This document shows positions 26,718 through 35,890 of a stretch of DNA of 49,000 bases, piece by piece. The DNA is from Desulfofustis glycolicus DSM 9705 (lineage in GTDB: Bacteria; Desulfobacterota; Desulfobulbia; Desulfobulbales; Desulfocapsaceae). The stretch covers positions 1 through 49,000 of the forward strand of contig NZ_FQXS01000031.1 in NCBI RefSeq assembly GCF_900130015.1. The letters are read 5' to 3'. The stretch's first letter is position 1. Each line of letters starts with the position of its first letter. The position numbers and the translations under genes are program-made. Under the pieces are notes generated by a model, which was not told the origin of the DNA, did not search any database, and saw only the letters and a program-made list of their open reading frames with translations.

Positions 26718-27896
26718 TTAGCGATAGGCGGCCAGGCCGGTCACCTGCTCACCGATAATCAGCGTGTGAATGTCATGGGTGCCTTCGTAGGTGTAGACCG
26801 ATTCGAGATTGGCGGCATGACGCATGATCGGATACTCTCCCATGATGCCGTTGGCGCCGAGTATGGTCCGGGCGGAATGACAAATCTCCCGGGCGCAGTG
26901 CACATTGTTCATCTTGGCCATTGATACCTGCTGCGGCGTCGCCGCCCCCCGGTCTTTACGGCGCCCAAGATGCAGCGCGAGCAATTGCGCCTTGGTCAAC
27001 TCGGTAACCATCTCCGCCAGTTTTTTCTGCTGGAGTTGGAAACCGGCAATCGGCCGGTCGAACTGTACTCGGTGCTGCGCATAATCGAGCGCCGTCTGGT
27101 AGCAATTGTCGGCGGCGCCGAGCACCCCCCAGGCAATCCCGTAGCGGGCTTGCGTCAGACAACTGAGCGGGCCCTTCAGGCCCAGGACTCCTGGTAATAG
27201 GCTCCGTTCTTCGTCGACCACGACGTTGTCAAAAACCAGTTCCGAGGTCACCGAGGCGCGCAAGCTCCATTTGTTTTTCATCTGTGGAGCGGAAAAGCCC
27301 GCCGTCCCTTTTTCCACGAGAAAACCGCGCACGCCTTCATCGGTCATCGCCCAGACCAGCGCCACGTCGGCGATGCTGCCGTTGGTGATCCACATCTTTG
27401 CTCCGTTGATGCGCCACCTGCCGCCCGCTTCCCGCCGGGCCCGGGTCCGCATGCCACCCGGGTTGGAGCCGAAATCGGGCTCGGTCAGACCAAAGCAGCC
27501 AATCGCCTCGCCGGCGGCCATCTTCGGCAGCCAGAAGCGCTTCTGCTCCTCGCTGCCATAGGAAAAAATCGGGTACATGACCAACGAGCCCTGGACTGAC
27601 GCCATGGAGCGCAACGCCGAATCGCCCCGCTCCAGTTCATACATCAGCAGGCCGTAGGCAACATACGACAATTCGGCGCAGCCGTATTCCTCGGGCAGGG
27701 TCGGCCCGAAGAAGCCGAGCCGTCCCATGGCCGGCACCAGGTGGTGGGGAAACGTCTCCTGCTGGGCATGCTCGTCGATAATCGGCATGACCTGTTCGTT
27801 GACAAAGGCCCGGGCCGTCTCTCTGACCAGTTTTTCCTCATCTTCCAGCAAATCCTGAAAACCCATGAAATCAGTTAGTTCGCTGACCATCTGCAT
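26718..27896 (-). CDS. Acyl-CoA dehydrogenase, glutaryl-CoA dehydrogenase type
   Basis: The 392-residue flavoprotein is closest to the glutaryl-CoA dehydrogenase branch. Motifs: IGCFGLTEPDFGSNPGGM, MWITNGSIADVALVWA, QTALDYAQHRVQFDRPIAGF and VYTYEGTHDIHTLIIGEQVT, the last with the catalytic Glu followed by the T-H-D-I-H typical of GCDH. The true start is the ATG at 27896, with AGGAG seven bases before it; the frame stays open for 24 more codons upstream without family similarity. In this organism it may oxidise glutaryl-CoA, with or without decarboxylation, or a similar acyl-CoA; key Arg/Glu residues for decarboxylation were not mapped. It is divergent from the GlcG-like gene and monocistronic. 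No MerR-type operator is seen in its upstream region. Confidence 0.85.
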   Translation of the reverse strand: MQMVSELTDFMGFQDLLEDEEKLVRETARAFVNEQVMPIIDEHAQQETFPHHLVPAMGRLGFFGPTLPEEYGCAELSYVAYGLLMYELERGDSALRSMASVQGSLVMYPIFSYGSEEQKRFWLPKMAAGEAIGCFGLTEPDFGSNPGGMRTRARREAGGRWRINGAKMWITNGSIADVALVWAMTDEGVRGFLVEKGTAGFSAPQMKNKWSLRASVTSELVFDNVVVDEERSLLPGVLGLKGPLSCLTQARYGIAWGVLGAADNCYQTALDYAQHRVQFDRPIAGFQLQQKKLAEMVTELTKAQLLALHLGRRKDRGAATPQQVSMAKMNNVHCAREICHSARTILGANGIMGEYPIMRHAANLESVYTYEGTHDIHTLIIGEQVTGLAAYR

Positions 27897-28096
27897 TGTT
27901 CTCTCCTGACTGTGCGGACACCACGCCACTATGCTTCCGGGCGATCGGTTCACGCGTGTTTCTGTCAAATCAAGGTGGCCTCACCTGCTATTTTGTGGCT
28001 ATACTATACGCGGCACAGCAAGTCCACAATGAAGGAACCGGCGCAACCGACCAACCCGGAAATACTAATTTCCATCTCGCCAGAAGGAGAACCGCC

Positions 28097-28519
28097 ATGA
28101 AAATCGCTCCCAAGCTCACCCTGGAAGACGCCCGGCTGATGATGACCGCCGCCGAGAAGAAAGCCGTCGAGATCGGTGTTGACATGGACATCGCCATCGT
28201 CGACGACGGCGGCCACCTGCTGCTCTTTCAACGGATGGACAACGCCCGTATCACCAGCATCACCATCGCCATCGACAAGGCCTTCACCGCCGCTGCTGCG
28301 CGCAAATCGACACGTGCCTACGGCGAGGTCAGCGGGCCGGGCCAACCGGCATTCGGCATCAACACCAGTATCGGCGGCCGTTTCATGATCTTTGCCGGCG
28401 GCCTGCCGATCTTCATCGATGATCAGCCGGTCGGCGGTATCGGCTGCAGTTCCGGTAGCCCCGGCCAGGATGAGGAAGTGGCCCAGGCGGGACTCGACGC
28501 CCTGCTCGGATCACTGTAA
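28097..28519 (+). CDS. GlcG/HbpS family protein (DUF336, haem-binding-like)
   Basis: The 140-residue protein matches the GlcG/HbpS/PduO-C fold: LTLEDARLMMTAAEKKAVEI, then VDDGGHLLLFQRMD, SITIAIDKAFTAAAARKST and AFGINTSIGGRFMIFAGGLP, ending GGIGCSSGSPGQDEEVAQAG. Members bind haem or cobalamin-related ligands, or have unknown roles next to glycolate genes. The ATG at 28097 follows AAGGAGA with good spacing; the upstream open frame is not used. It lies divergent to the GCDH-like gene. No metabolic partner is evident, so the role is not assigned. Confidence 0.88.
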   Translation: MKIAPKLTLEDARLMMTAAEKKAVEIGVDMDIAIVDDGGHLLLFQRMDNARITSITIAIDKAFTAAAARKSTRAYGEVSGPGQPAFGINTSIGGRFMIFAGGLPIFIDDQPVGGIGCSSGSPGQDEEVAQAGLDALLGSL

Positions 28520-28811
28520 CTCGACCGCCGCAAGCGGCCCAGGACCGCTGCCGGCAGCATCGACGGCTGTTTCGGGCCGCCGTTCCAACCACTGAGCGCT
28601 GCCGGCAACACCGGGAAATGTTCGTTGAAAAGAATACTTAAAAAAGGTACCCTCGTCCTGTTGCCGGCTCGGTTGCCGAGACAGCCGCCCGGCATGTTCC
28701 GACCCGACCCGACGGCGGTCCTCGAAGGCATCCTGCGTCCCGGTTGACGCACGGTGCCGGAGTTCGGTCCACCTGTTCACCTAATGGTCTTTTTTATGTC
28801 CGGAGGAAAAC
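28520..28811 (+). other. Leader region upstream of nfnAB
   Basis: Non-coding, with short palindromes such as GCTGCCGGCAGC (near 28552). CCGGAGG lies just before the nfnA ATG. I found no convincing promoter or Rex-type site. Confidence 0.3.
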
Positions 28812-29648
28812 ATGTTTACAATCGTACGTCGTGAAGAAATGGCTGGCGGAACGGTGATTCTCAACGAGATTGAGGCACCGCAGATCGCCAGGAAAGCCCG
28901 GCCGGGGCAATTCGTGATCCTGAAGGCCAATGAAGAGGGTGAACGAATACCGCTGACCATGGCTGAGACCGACCCCGAGAAGGGCACCATCACCATCATC
29001 TATATGGTGGTCGGCAAATCCACCGCCCTGTTTCGCGACCTCAAAGTCGGCGACGGCTACCAGGACGTGATCGGCCCGCTCGGCAAAGCCACGCATCTGG
29101 AAAAGGTCGGCAAGGTGGTCTGCGTCGGCGGCGGCACCGGCGTCGCGGTACTCCACCCGATAACCCGGGCCCTCAAGGAAATCGGCAACGACGTCACCTG
29201 CATCATCGGCGCCCGGACGAAAGACCTGTTGATCCTTGAAGAGCAAATGAAAAATGCCTCCCATGACCTGCGGATCTGCACCGATGACGGCTCGTACGGC
29301 CATCACGGGTTCGTCACCGAGGTCCTCAAGGAAATTCTCGAGCAGGGCGATGTCAAACAGGTGGTGGCTATCGGTCCGGTACCGATGATGAAGGCGGTCA
29401 GCGCCATCACCAAGACCTACGACGTCCCGACCATGGTCAGCCTCAACCCGATCATGGTCGACGGCACCGGCATGTGCGGCGGCTGCCGGGTGTCCGTCGG
29501 CGGCGCCACCAAATTCGCCTGCGTCGACGGCCCGGAGTTCGACGGTCACCAGGTCGATTACGATGAATTGATGATGCGGCTCAGGGCCTATCAGGAAGAC
29601 GAAAAAAAGTGCCACGAATCATATTGCACCATTCGTGATGCCCGCTGA
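28812..29648 (+). CDS. nfnA: NADH-dependent reduced ferredoxin:NADP oxidoreductase, small subunit
   Basis: NfnA (278 residues) binds FAD and one [2Fe-2S] cluster and, with NfnB, couples ferredoxin and NADH to NADP reduction by flavin-based electron bifurcation. The N-terminal flavin barrel is followed by the NAD-binding VVCVGGGTGVAVLHPITRAL (about residue 103-122). The C-terminal cluster motif is GTGMCGGCRVSVGG with further Cys in FACVDGPEFDGHQVD. The ATG has GGAGG seven bases upstream. nfnB follows in the same direction after 75 bp. Related proteins are annotated as sulphide dehydrogenase SudB; the paired context supports the Nfn assignment. Confidence 0.9.
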   Translation: MFTIVRREEMAGGTVILNEIEAPQIARKARPGQFVILKANEEGERIPLTMAETDPEKGTITIIYMVVGKSTALFRDLKVGDGYQDVIGPLGKATHLEKVGKVVCVGGGTGVAVLHPITRALKEIGNDVTCIIGARTKDLLILEEQMKNASHDLRICTDDGSYGHHGFVTEVLKEILEQGDVKQVVAIGPVPMMKAVSAITKTYDVPTMVSLNPIMVDGTGMCGGCRVSVGGATKFACVDGPEFDGHQVDYDELMMRLRAYQEDEKKCHESYCTIRDAR

Positions 29649-29723
29649 CGGACAACGACGCTGACAGACCATGCGTCGCTCCCATTCACCAGACTGAATT
29701 CGGCGAATTCAACGGAGGAAATA

Positions 29724-31127
29724 ATGGCCGACAAACCAGAAAAACGCACTCGCATGCCGATGCCCGAACAGGACCCGCAGGTCAGGGCTCGAAATTTTCT
29801 CGAAGTTCCCACCGGATATACCGTTGCGATGGCGCAGGAAGAAGCGGCCCGCTGCCTGCAGTGCAAGAAACCCGGCTGTGTCGAAGGCTGCCCGGTGGGC
29901 GTGGACATTCCCGGTTTCATCAGCCTGCTCAGCAAAGGCGATCTGACCGGGGCAGTCCGTAACCTATGGTCTAAAAACGCCTTGCCGGCCGTTTGTGGCC
30001 GTGTCTGCCCACAGGAGATCCAATGCGAAGGCAAGTGCATCGTCGGCAAAAAAGGTCAACCGGTGGCCATCGGTAACCTGGAGCGGTTCTGCGCCGACTA
30101 CGAGCGCGAGCACGGCACCGGCGAACTGCCGCCGAAACAGAAACCGACCGGCAAGAAAGTCGCGGTGGTCGGTTCCGGGCCATCCGGTCTGACCGTGGCC
30201 GGCGACTTGATCGTCAAAGGCCACGATGTCACCATCTTCGAGGCCTTCCACAAGGCCGGCGGCGTGCTGATCTACGGCATTCCCGAATTCCGGCTGCCCA
30301 AGGCGATTGTCGCCCAGGAAATAAACTTTCTCGAACGGCTCGGCGTCAAGATCGAGGTCAACGCCGTCGTCGGCCGGACCGTATCCCTGGATGAGCTGTT
30401 CGAACAGGGATTCGACGCCGTTTACGTCGGCGTCGGCGCCGGGTTGCCGCGCTTTATGAACATCCCCGGCGAGAACCTGGTCGGTATCCTGTCGGCCAAC
30501 GAGTACCTGACCCGGGCCAACCTGATGAAGGCCTATCAATTCCCGAAAGTGGACACGCCGATTCCAATCGGCAAGCAGGTAGTGGTGCTCGGCGCCGGCA
30601 ACGTGGCCATGGATGCGGCCCGCACCGCGATGCGTCTCGGGGCGGACAACGTCAAGATCGTCTATCGGCGGTCCCGCGAAGAAATGCCGGCCCGCAAGGC
30701 GGAAATCCACCACGCCGAAGAAGAAGGCATCGAGATGTTCCTGCTGACCAATCCGACCCGTTACCTGGGCAACGACAACGGCCGGCTGATCGGCATGGAA
30801 TGTCTGCGCATGGAACTGGGCGAACCCGACGACTCCGGCAGACGGCGTCCGGTGCCGATAAAGGGCTCCGAATTCACCATCGACTGCGACCTGTGTATCG
30901 TCGCCGTCGGTTCCGGCGCCAATCCGCTGCTCACCAGTGAAACACCGGACATGCAGTTGAACAGGTGGGGCTACGTCGTCACCGAGGAGAAAACCGGCAA
31001 GACTACAAAGAAAGGGGTCTGGGCCGGCGGCGACATCGTCACCGGCGCCGCCACCGTTATCCTGGCCATGGGTGCCGGGCGGCAGGCCGCCGACTCAATC
31101 CACGATTATCTGACCATCGGCTGGTAA
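29724..31127 (+). CDS. nfnB: NADH-dependent reduced ferredoxin:NADP oxidoreductase, large subunit
   Basis: NfnB (467 residues) carries the bifurcating FAD and two [4Fe-4S] clusters. The N-terminal Fe-S domain shows CLQCKKPGCVEGCPVGVDIP and CGRVCPQEIQCEGKCI. FAD-binding follows at VAVVGSGPSGLTVAGDLIVK (about residue 147-166) and NADPH-binding at VVVLGAGNVAMDAARTAMRL (about 287-306). The C-terminal GVWAGGDIVTGAATVILAMG is the FAD-domain signature. The family is related to GltD (glutamate synthase small subunit), but the adjacent nfnA excludes that role. GGAGGAAATA precedes the ATG. It supplies NADPH from ferredoxin and NADH, useful in a fatty-acid-oxidising anaerobe. Confidence 0.9.
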   Translation: MADKPEKRTRMPMPEQDPQVRARNFLEVPTGYTVAMAQEEAARCLQCKKPGCVEGCPVGVDIPGFISLLSKGDLTGAVRNLWSKNALPAVCGRVCPQEIQCEGKCIVGKKGQPVAIGNLERFCADYEREHGTGELPPKQKPTGKKVAVVGSGPSGLTVAGDLIVKGHDVTIFEAFHKAGGVLIYGIPEFRLPKAIVAQEINFLERLGVKIEVNAVVGRTVSLDELFEQGFDAVYVGVGAGLPRFMNIPGENLVGILSANEYLTRANLMKAYQFPKVDTPIPIGKQVVVLGAGNVAMDAARTAMRLGADNVKIVYRRSREEMPARKAEIHHAEEEGIEMFLLTNPTRYLGNDNGRLIGMECLRMELGEPDDSGRRRPVPIKGSEFTIDCDLCIVAVGSGANPLLTSETPDMQLNRWGYVVTEEKTGKTTKKGVWAGGDIVTGAATVILAMGAGRQAADSIHDYLTIGW

Positions 31128-31145
31128 ACAACCCGCCGTTTTCGG

Positions 31146-32315
31146 CTACGAAAGACCGGCAGGGGCGGCCCTGCCGGTCGTCTCACCGGTTTCCTCCCGC
31201 TCCCGAAGATAGGAAAGCACCTCTTCCACCCCACCGCGAAAGACGACCCGTTCTTTTTTTTTGTCGATCTGGTAATCGTACATCGGGTCGTAATACTCCT
31301 GCAGCAGGATCTTAATCCAGTCCCGGTGGCCATGGTGGTCTCCCTCCGTACGCTGGCGCTGCCAGGCGCGGTTCAGCAGCTGTTTGACCCGTACCAGCCG
31401 GGCGGCGCCAAGCCGTTTGGCCAATCGATCGGCGCTCGCCTCCATATCGGCCAGCCAGCGGACCGGTCCGGCCTCGTCGCCGAACGAGCTGCGATAAACT
31501 GCCTGGGCTTCATCGACATATTCAGCCGAAATAGTATTAATGCGCTCGGCTAGCGGCGCTTCCAGCACGATCAATACACCACCGGCGAATATGTCGGCCA
31601 GCTCTTTGGGCAGAAACCGCTTGCCGATGTGTCGCCCCTCGTCCTCAACGACCAGGGTGGCATACCGGTGGAAACGATGAATGGCCAGCGCGGCGGCCAA
31701 GCGGTTCTCAAAGTCTGCCTGACTGGGCTGCACCGTCAGGAACTGCCCGAAGGACGAGCCGCGGTGATTGGCCAGAGCTTCGAGATCGATGGTGTTGGCC
31801 AGGCGACGCAGCAGCAACGTCTTTCCCGAACCGGTCCGGCCGCCGAGGACGATCGGCACGGCGTCAATGGCCGCGGGGACGAGTTGGCCGAGTAGAAACG
31901 CGCGGAAAGCCTTGTATCCGCCAACCAGACGGGGCGGTAGTCGACCGGTCGCCGCTCCAATCCACTGCGCGGCAATGGCCGAACGACTCCCGCCGCGGGC
32001 GCAATAGAGACGGGCTTCGGGAAACTTTTCAAGATGATCGAGCCAGGCGACCAGCGCCTCCTCTCGTCGCTGACCACGGAGCAGTCGACGACCGAGGGCG
32101 TGGGCCGCATCACTTCCCTGCTGCCGGTAGCACAAACCGACGCGATGCCGTTCATCATCCGTCAACAGCGGCAGGTTGACCGCCCCAGGCACCGCCCCGG
32201 CTGCAAACTCGACCGGCGCCCGGACATCGATCAGCGGCACGCCATCGACGAGCAACCGGCTATAGGTCTCGGCGGTTTCTGCGTGGCGCGGTATGACAGG
32301 CAGCGACTGCTCCAT
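31146..32315 (-). CDS. mnmH: tRNA 2-selenouridine synthase
   Basis: MnmH (SelU/YbbB) replaces sulphur with selenium at the wobble 2-thiouridine of tRNAs for Lys, Glu and Gln. The N-terminal rhodanese domain has IDVRAPVEF and the active site LYCARGGSRS with Cys-105. The C-terminal P-loop domain holds VLGGRTGSGKTLLLR (residues about 156-170) and GSSFGQFLTVQPSQADFENR, a family hallmark. The length of 389 residues fits. The ATG lies directly behind the ggt stop (1 bp between), so they are cotranscribed. Presence implies selenophosphate supply (SelD) elsewhere in the genome. Confidence 0.93.
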   Translation of the reverse strand: MEQSLPVIPRHAETAETYSRLLVDGVPLIDVRAPVEFAAGAVPGAVNLPLLTDDERHRVGLCYRQQGSDAAHALGRRLLRGQRREEALVAWLDHLEKFPEARLYCARGGSRSAIAAQWIGAATGRLPPRLVGGYKAFRAFLLGQLVPAAIDAVPIVLGGRTGSGKTLLLRRLANTIDLEALANHRGSSFGQFLTVQPSQADFENRLAAALAIHRFHRYATLVVEDEGRHIGKRFLPKELADIFAGGVLIVLEAPLAERINTISAEYVDEAQAVYRSSFGDEAGPVRWLADMEASADRLAKRLGAARLVRVKQLLNRAWQRQRTEGDHHGHRDWIKILLQEYYDPMYDYQIDKKKERVVFRGGVEEVLSYLREREETGETTGRAAPAGLS

Positions 32316-32316
32316 C

Positions 32317-33903
32317 TCAGAATCCCGCCGCCTGTCCGTCCTTGCGGTGATCCGAGCCGGCCAGATAGCAGCCGTCCGCCGTTTTGCGGATCAATTGGGC
32401 GCCGCCAAAAACATGGGTCGGCACTCCGCTGACGATGCGATGGCCGAGCCGAGCCAATTGCCCGGCCGTATCCGGAGAAAAGCCATCCTCGATGCTGAGC
32501 GACTGGTCATGATTAACCTGCCAGCGCGGTGCGTCGGAAGCCGCCTGGGGATGTTGCCCGTAGTCGAAAACACGGGTCATCATCTGCACGTGCCCCTGGG
32601 CCTGCATATGCGCACCCATGACGCCAAAAGCCATGGCGGGTTGCCCGTCTTTCGTGACGAAGGCCGGGATAATAGTATGAAACGGCCGCTTGCCGCCTGC
32701 CACCTGGTTGGGATGTCCGGATTCGAGACTGAAACCGGCACCGCGGTTGTGCAAGCTGATACCGGTGCCCGGCACGACGACACCGGAACCGAACCCGAAG
32801 TAATTGGATTGAATCAGGGAGACCATCATGCCCGAGTTATCGGCCGCAGCCAGATAGACCGTACCCGGTTCGGCCATCGGTCCCGGCCCCGGAAATGACG
32901 CCTTTCGTCGGTCGATCAAGCGGGCCCGCTCGTCCAGATAAGCGGGATCGAGCAGCCTCGAACCGTCGATGCGCATCACCTCCGGATCGGCCAGGTGGCG
33001 GAAGACATCGGCAAAGGCCAGCTTCAGCGCCTCGGCCTGCAGATGAACGGACCCCACCGAGTCGACCGGTTCTGCAGCCAGATCGAACCGCTCGAGGATG
33101 CCGAGCGCCAACAAAGCTGCCAGCCCCTGGCCGTTGGGCGGCAGCTCGTGCAGTGTGTAGCCGCGATAATTGACGGCTAGCGGCGACACCCAGAGGGGCC
33201 GGTGAGCGGCCAGATCATCGCTGCTCAGCAATCCTCCCTGTTGCTCGGCGCACCTGCTGATCCGCTGCGCCAGTGAACCGCGATACAACGACTCGCCGTC
33301 AGTGGCCGCCAGTTCCTCCAGCGTTTCGGCCATCTCCGGAAAACGGACCACCGTGCCGGGCAACGGTGGCTGGCCGCCGGGCAGAAAGACCCGGCAGAAT
33401 TCCGGAAATCCGCGAAAACTATCGGCCATCTCCCGCCACCGCGTTGCAGTTATCGGAGCCACCGGGAAGCCGTGGCGGGCATAGCCGATGGCCGCCCGAA
33501 ACAACGTGGCAAACGGCAGCACGCCGAAACGCTGCGACAGCGCCGCCCAGACCGATACCGCACCGGGAACCGTGATCGCGTCCCAGCCAAAGAGCGGCAT
33601 GCTTTCACCGTCGGCAAACCGCTCGGGAGACCAAGCGGCCGGCGAGCGGCCCGAACCATTGATGCCGTGCAACTGCCTGCCATCCCAGACCTGGGCGAAA
33701 CCGTCGCCGCCGATACCGTTGCCGGTCGGCTCGACCACGGTCAGTGTGATGGCCGCCGCCAGCGCCGCATCCACGGCGTTACCGCCTTCCTGCAACATGC
33801 ACAGACCGGCCTGGGCGGCCAGGGGCTGGGACGTGGCCACCACGTTTGCGGCCAGCACCGGTTGCCGCACCGTTCGATACGGGTAGAGCCAGTTAGCTTC
33901 CAT
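32317..33903 (-). CDS. Gamma-glutamyltransferase family protein
   Basis: The 528-residue protein is an N-terminal nucleophile hydrolase of the GGT family (YwrD-like branch). The nucleophile is Thr-348 in EPGTVYLAAADNSGMM, followed by VSLIQSNYFGFGSGVVVPGT. FSLESGHPNQ and GVMGAHMQAQGHVQMMTRV also match. GGNAVDAALAAAITLTVVEP near residue 40-59 is the large-subunit start. A signal peptide is not obvious, so it may be cytoplasmic, unlike periplasmic GGT. The ATG at 33903 is preceded by GGGAG; an upstream frame without similarity extends to 34014. It heads a two-gene unit with mnmH. The natural substrate (glutathione or other gamma-glutamyl compound) is unclear, and the motif T-V-Y in place of T-T-H marks it as non-classical. 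Confidence 0.88.
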   Translation of the reverse strand: MEANWLYPYRTVRQPVLAANVVATSQPLAAQAGLCMLQEGGNAVDAALAAAITLTVVEPTGNGIGGDGFAQVWDGRQLHGINGSGRSPAAWSPERFADGESMPLFGWDAITVPGAVSVWAALSQRFGVLPFATLFRAAIGYARHGFPVAPITATRWREMADSFRGFPEFCRVFLPGGQPPLPGTVVRFPEMAETLEELAATDGESLYRGSLAQRISRCAEQQGGLLSSDDLAAHRPLWVSPLAVNYRGYTLHELPPNGQGLAALLALGILERFDLAAEPVDSVGSVHLQAEALKLAFADVFRHLADPEVMRIDGSRLLDPAYLDERARLIDRRKASFPGPGPMAEPGTVYLAAADNSGMMVSLIQSNYFGFGSGVVVPGTGISLHNRGAGFSLESGHPNQVAGGKRPFHTIIPAFVTKDGQPAMAFGVMGAHMQAQGHVQMMTRVFDYGQHPQAASDAPRWQVNHDQSLSIEDGFSPDTAGQLARLGHRIVSGVPTHVFGGAQLIRKTADGCYLAGSDHRKDGQAAGF

Positions 33904-34042
33904 CTCGATATCTCCCAAAGGACAACTCCTTATCGTTGTGGGGTAAAATAAAACCGCCTGCGGCAGCCGGAGGCAGGGCAGTTCAGCTCCTCCGACCATG
34001 ACGCCGATTTTCATTGTTCATTGTGTCTTTCTGTCATGTGGG

Positions 34043-35014
34043 TTAGAAAAAATAGGTAAGCAACGACCCGAAACGCACTGTCTCGGTCTCGTAAAAGGTG
34101 ATGTCGTCATCACCTCGGCCATAGCCCGCCATGCCCTGCAAGGCCCAACCTTGCCACCCGAACGGCGCCTGGTACTGGACCGTCAGGTCGATGCCGTAGG
34201 CATCCTCCTCCCTGGTCTTACCGAACACCGGATCGATCTCGTCGTAGCTGGTATGCCGATAGGAGATTTCCGGTTTCAGAGTCACCGCACCGAGTCGATA
34301 ACTTGCCTGCACCCTGATCCGATACCGGGAAAACGAGGAGCTCTCCCCGTCGTAATCTCCCTGCACATAGCTCGCTCTGGTCTTGAGTTCAAAAGCCTTG
34401 GAAACCGGCAGCCGATATTCCGCGGCCAGCGCGTAAACCGACCCATCCCTGGCCAGTTGGGGCATCAATTCGCCGATCCGGTCGTTGTCCACATCGTCTT
34501 GGAGGTAGACGACATGAAGCGACAGCCCGGTGGTGCCGATCTCTTTCCAGGCCAGGTGCAGGCCATACTTCGGACTGTCGGTGGTAGAGCGCCGCTCCCC
34601 GACCAGATAGGGGTTCTCCCACACCTCTTCCAGCGGCGCGACCAATCCGTTCAACTCGACTGCCCCCCCTGCGGGCAGATAATAGGTGGCGCCTAGGTTG
34701 ACCACCAGGCCTCCGGCCTCCTCGATCGGCGGCCGCACCATGAATTGCACGACGCCGCCGCCGGGAGCCCCGACGTCATAGCTGAAAAAGGGCGCCAGTA
34801 CAGGAATGACCGTCAACTCACGCTCTGCCTTTTCATCCAGGCTGTCGATATGTCGTTTCGAGCCATCCGGATCCAGGTTATCGGCCCGATCAAAAGCCAT
34901 CAGCCCTAGGCCGACTCCGCCTTTGAAACGCTCGAACTCCTCCGCTCCGGCTCCTTGGGCAAACCAGCAGAAGACCCCGGCCACCACCATCGTTATCGCA
35001 CAGCCCCTTTTCAT
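34043..35014 (-). CDS. DUF2860-type outer-membrane protein
   Basis: The 323-residue protein starts with a signal peptide (KRGCAITMVVAGVFCWFAQG followed by AGA) and then has alternating beta strands ending in an aromatic Phe-Phe, as in outer-membrane barrels. Resemblance to DUF2860 proteins is seen in HIDSLDEKAERELTVIPVL, then GATYYLPAGGAVELNGLVAP and WENPYLVGERRSTTD. No function is known for the family. The ATG at 35014 has AAGGAG in front; the longer frame from 35083 is not used. It is transcribed alone, on the minus strand behind ggt's promoter region and divergent from rubrerythrin. Porin or stress roles are possible but unsupported. Confidence 0.72.
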   Translation of the reverse strand: MKRGCAITMVVAGVFCWFAQGAGAEEFERFKGGVGLGLMAFDRADNLDPDGSKRHIDSLDEKAERELTVIPVLAPFFSYDVGAPGGGVVQFMVRPPIEEAGGLVVNLGATYYLPAGGAVELNGLVAPLEEVWENPYLVGERRSTTDSPKYGLHLAWKEIGTTGLSLHVVYLQDDVDNDRIGELMPQLARDGSVYALAAEYRLPVSKAFELKTRASYVQGDYDGESSSFSRYRIRVQASYRLGAVTLKPEISYRHTSYDEIDPVFGKTREEDAYGIDLTVQYQAPFGWQGWALQGMAGYGRGDDDITFYETETVRFGSLLTYFF

Positions 35015-35317
35015 GGTCTCTCCTTGTATTATTGTTCCCCTGTCCGTCTGCCGTTGCGTTTTGGTTACACCACTTTCTAGCATACCGGCGGGCGGTCGGG
35101 CATGATTTTTTTCCTGTGCCGTGCAGAACCCGGCAACAGCCGCTTCCCTGTTTTCACTTTACCCGTCATCGGGTATAGTCAACAGTAAGGCGGGATCGCG
35201 CTACGTCGCCTTCCGTTACCGTTTTGCATCACCTTGACCACCATACTGTTCTGTGCCCAATACAGGCATTGAGCACAGGGCCCACCGTTCAGCACACCGA
35301 CAATCAGGAGGAACCCC
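35015..35317 (+). other. Divergent promoter region between the DUF2860 gene and rubrerythrin
   Basis: About 300 bp of non-coding sequence. A TTGACC near 35232 with CAATAC 18 bp downstream is a weak candidate promoter for rubrerythrin, and a TATAGT near 35173-35178 is another -10-like box. CAGGAGG precedes the rubrerythrin ATG. No PerR-type palindrome was recognised. Confidence 0.35.
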
Positions 35318-35818
35318 ATGTCTTCGACCATCGACAATCTGCACGACGCGTTTTCCGGCGAGAGCCAGGCCTTTCAGAAATACAGCGCTTTTGCCAAGAA
35401 AGCCGAACGGGACGGCTTCGTCAATATCGCCAAGCTGTTCAAGACTACAGCCGAGGCAGAAAAGATCCATGCCGAAGGACACCTCAAGGCCCTTGACCTG
35501 ATCGCCTCCACAGCCGACAATCTCAAGTCCGCCATCAAAGGCGAAACCTACGAATATACCGAAATGTATCCACCGATGGCCGAGTTGGCAAACACCGAGG
35601 GGCACAAAGCAAAGACCATGTTCCGGTTTGCTCTCGGTGCCGAGAAGGTCCATGCGGAAATCTATGCCAGGGCGCTGGAAGCGGTGGAAAAGGGCGTCGA
35701 TATGGATGTCAGCGACTTTTATCTGTGCCCTATCTGCGGCTATATCGAGCTTGGTTCCGCGCCTGAGAAGTGCCCGATCTGCGGCGCTCTCGGCAAGGTC
35801 TTTGAAACCGTTGCCTGA
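35318..35818 (+). CDS. rbr: Rubrerythrin
   Basis: Rubrerythrin (166 residues) reduces hydrogen peroxide in anaerobes. The four-helix di-iron domain carries the Glu/His ligands GESQAF, EAEKIHAEGH, ETYEYTEMYP and GAEKVHAEIY. The C-terminal rubredoxin-like centre is CPICGYIELGSAPEKCPICG (residues about 137-156). Cytoplasmic. A strong CAGGAGG precedes the ATG. The helical N-terminus and short rubredoxin domain are complete. No superoxide reductase or PerR gene is adjacent. It supports an anaerobic lifestyle. Confidence 0.95.
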   Translation: MSSTIDNLHDAFSGESQAFQKYSAFAKKAERDGFVNIAKLFKTTAEAEKIHAEGHLKALDLIASTADNLKSAIKGETYEYTEMYPPMAELANTEGHKAKTMFRFALGAEKVHAEIYARALEAVEKGVDMDVSDFYLCPICGYIELGSAPEKCPICGALGKVFETVA

Positions 35819-35840
35819 GCCGTAGCCAAACCAACCTTGC

Positions 35841-35866
35841 CGGCGGGCTCATCCCCGAGCCCGCCG
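35841..35866 (+). terminator. Possible 3' hairpin of the rubrerythrin transcript
   Basis: A perfect 10-bp stem CGGCGGGCTC / GAGCCCGCCG with a 6-base loop, 23 bp past the rubrerythrin stop. It lacks a T tract, so it may stabilise the transcript rather than terminate it. Confidence 0.4.
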
Positions 35867-35890
35867 ACAGGGGCCCTGCCCGGCTGCAGC

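Noticed and set aside
27897-28096. MerR-type operator before the GCDH-like gene (TTGACAGAAACACG)
   Set aside because: Matches the consensus at only about half of positions.
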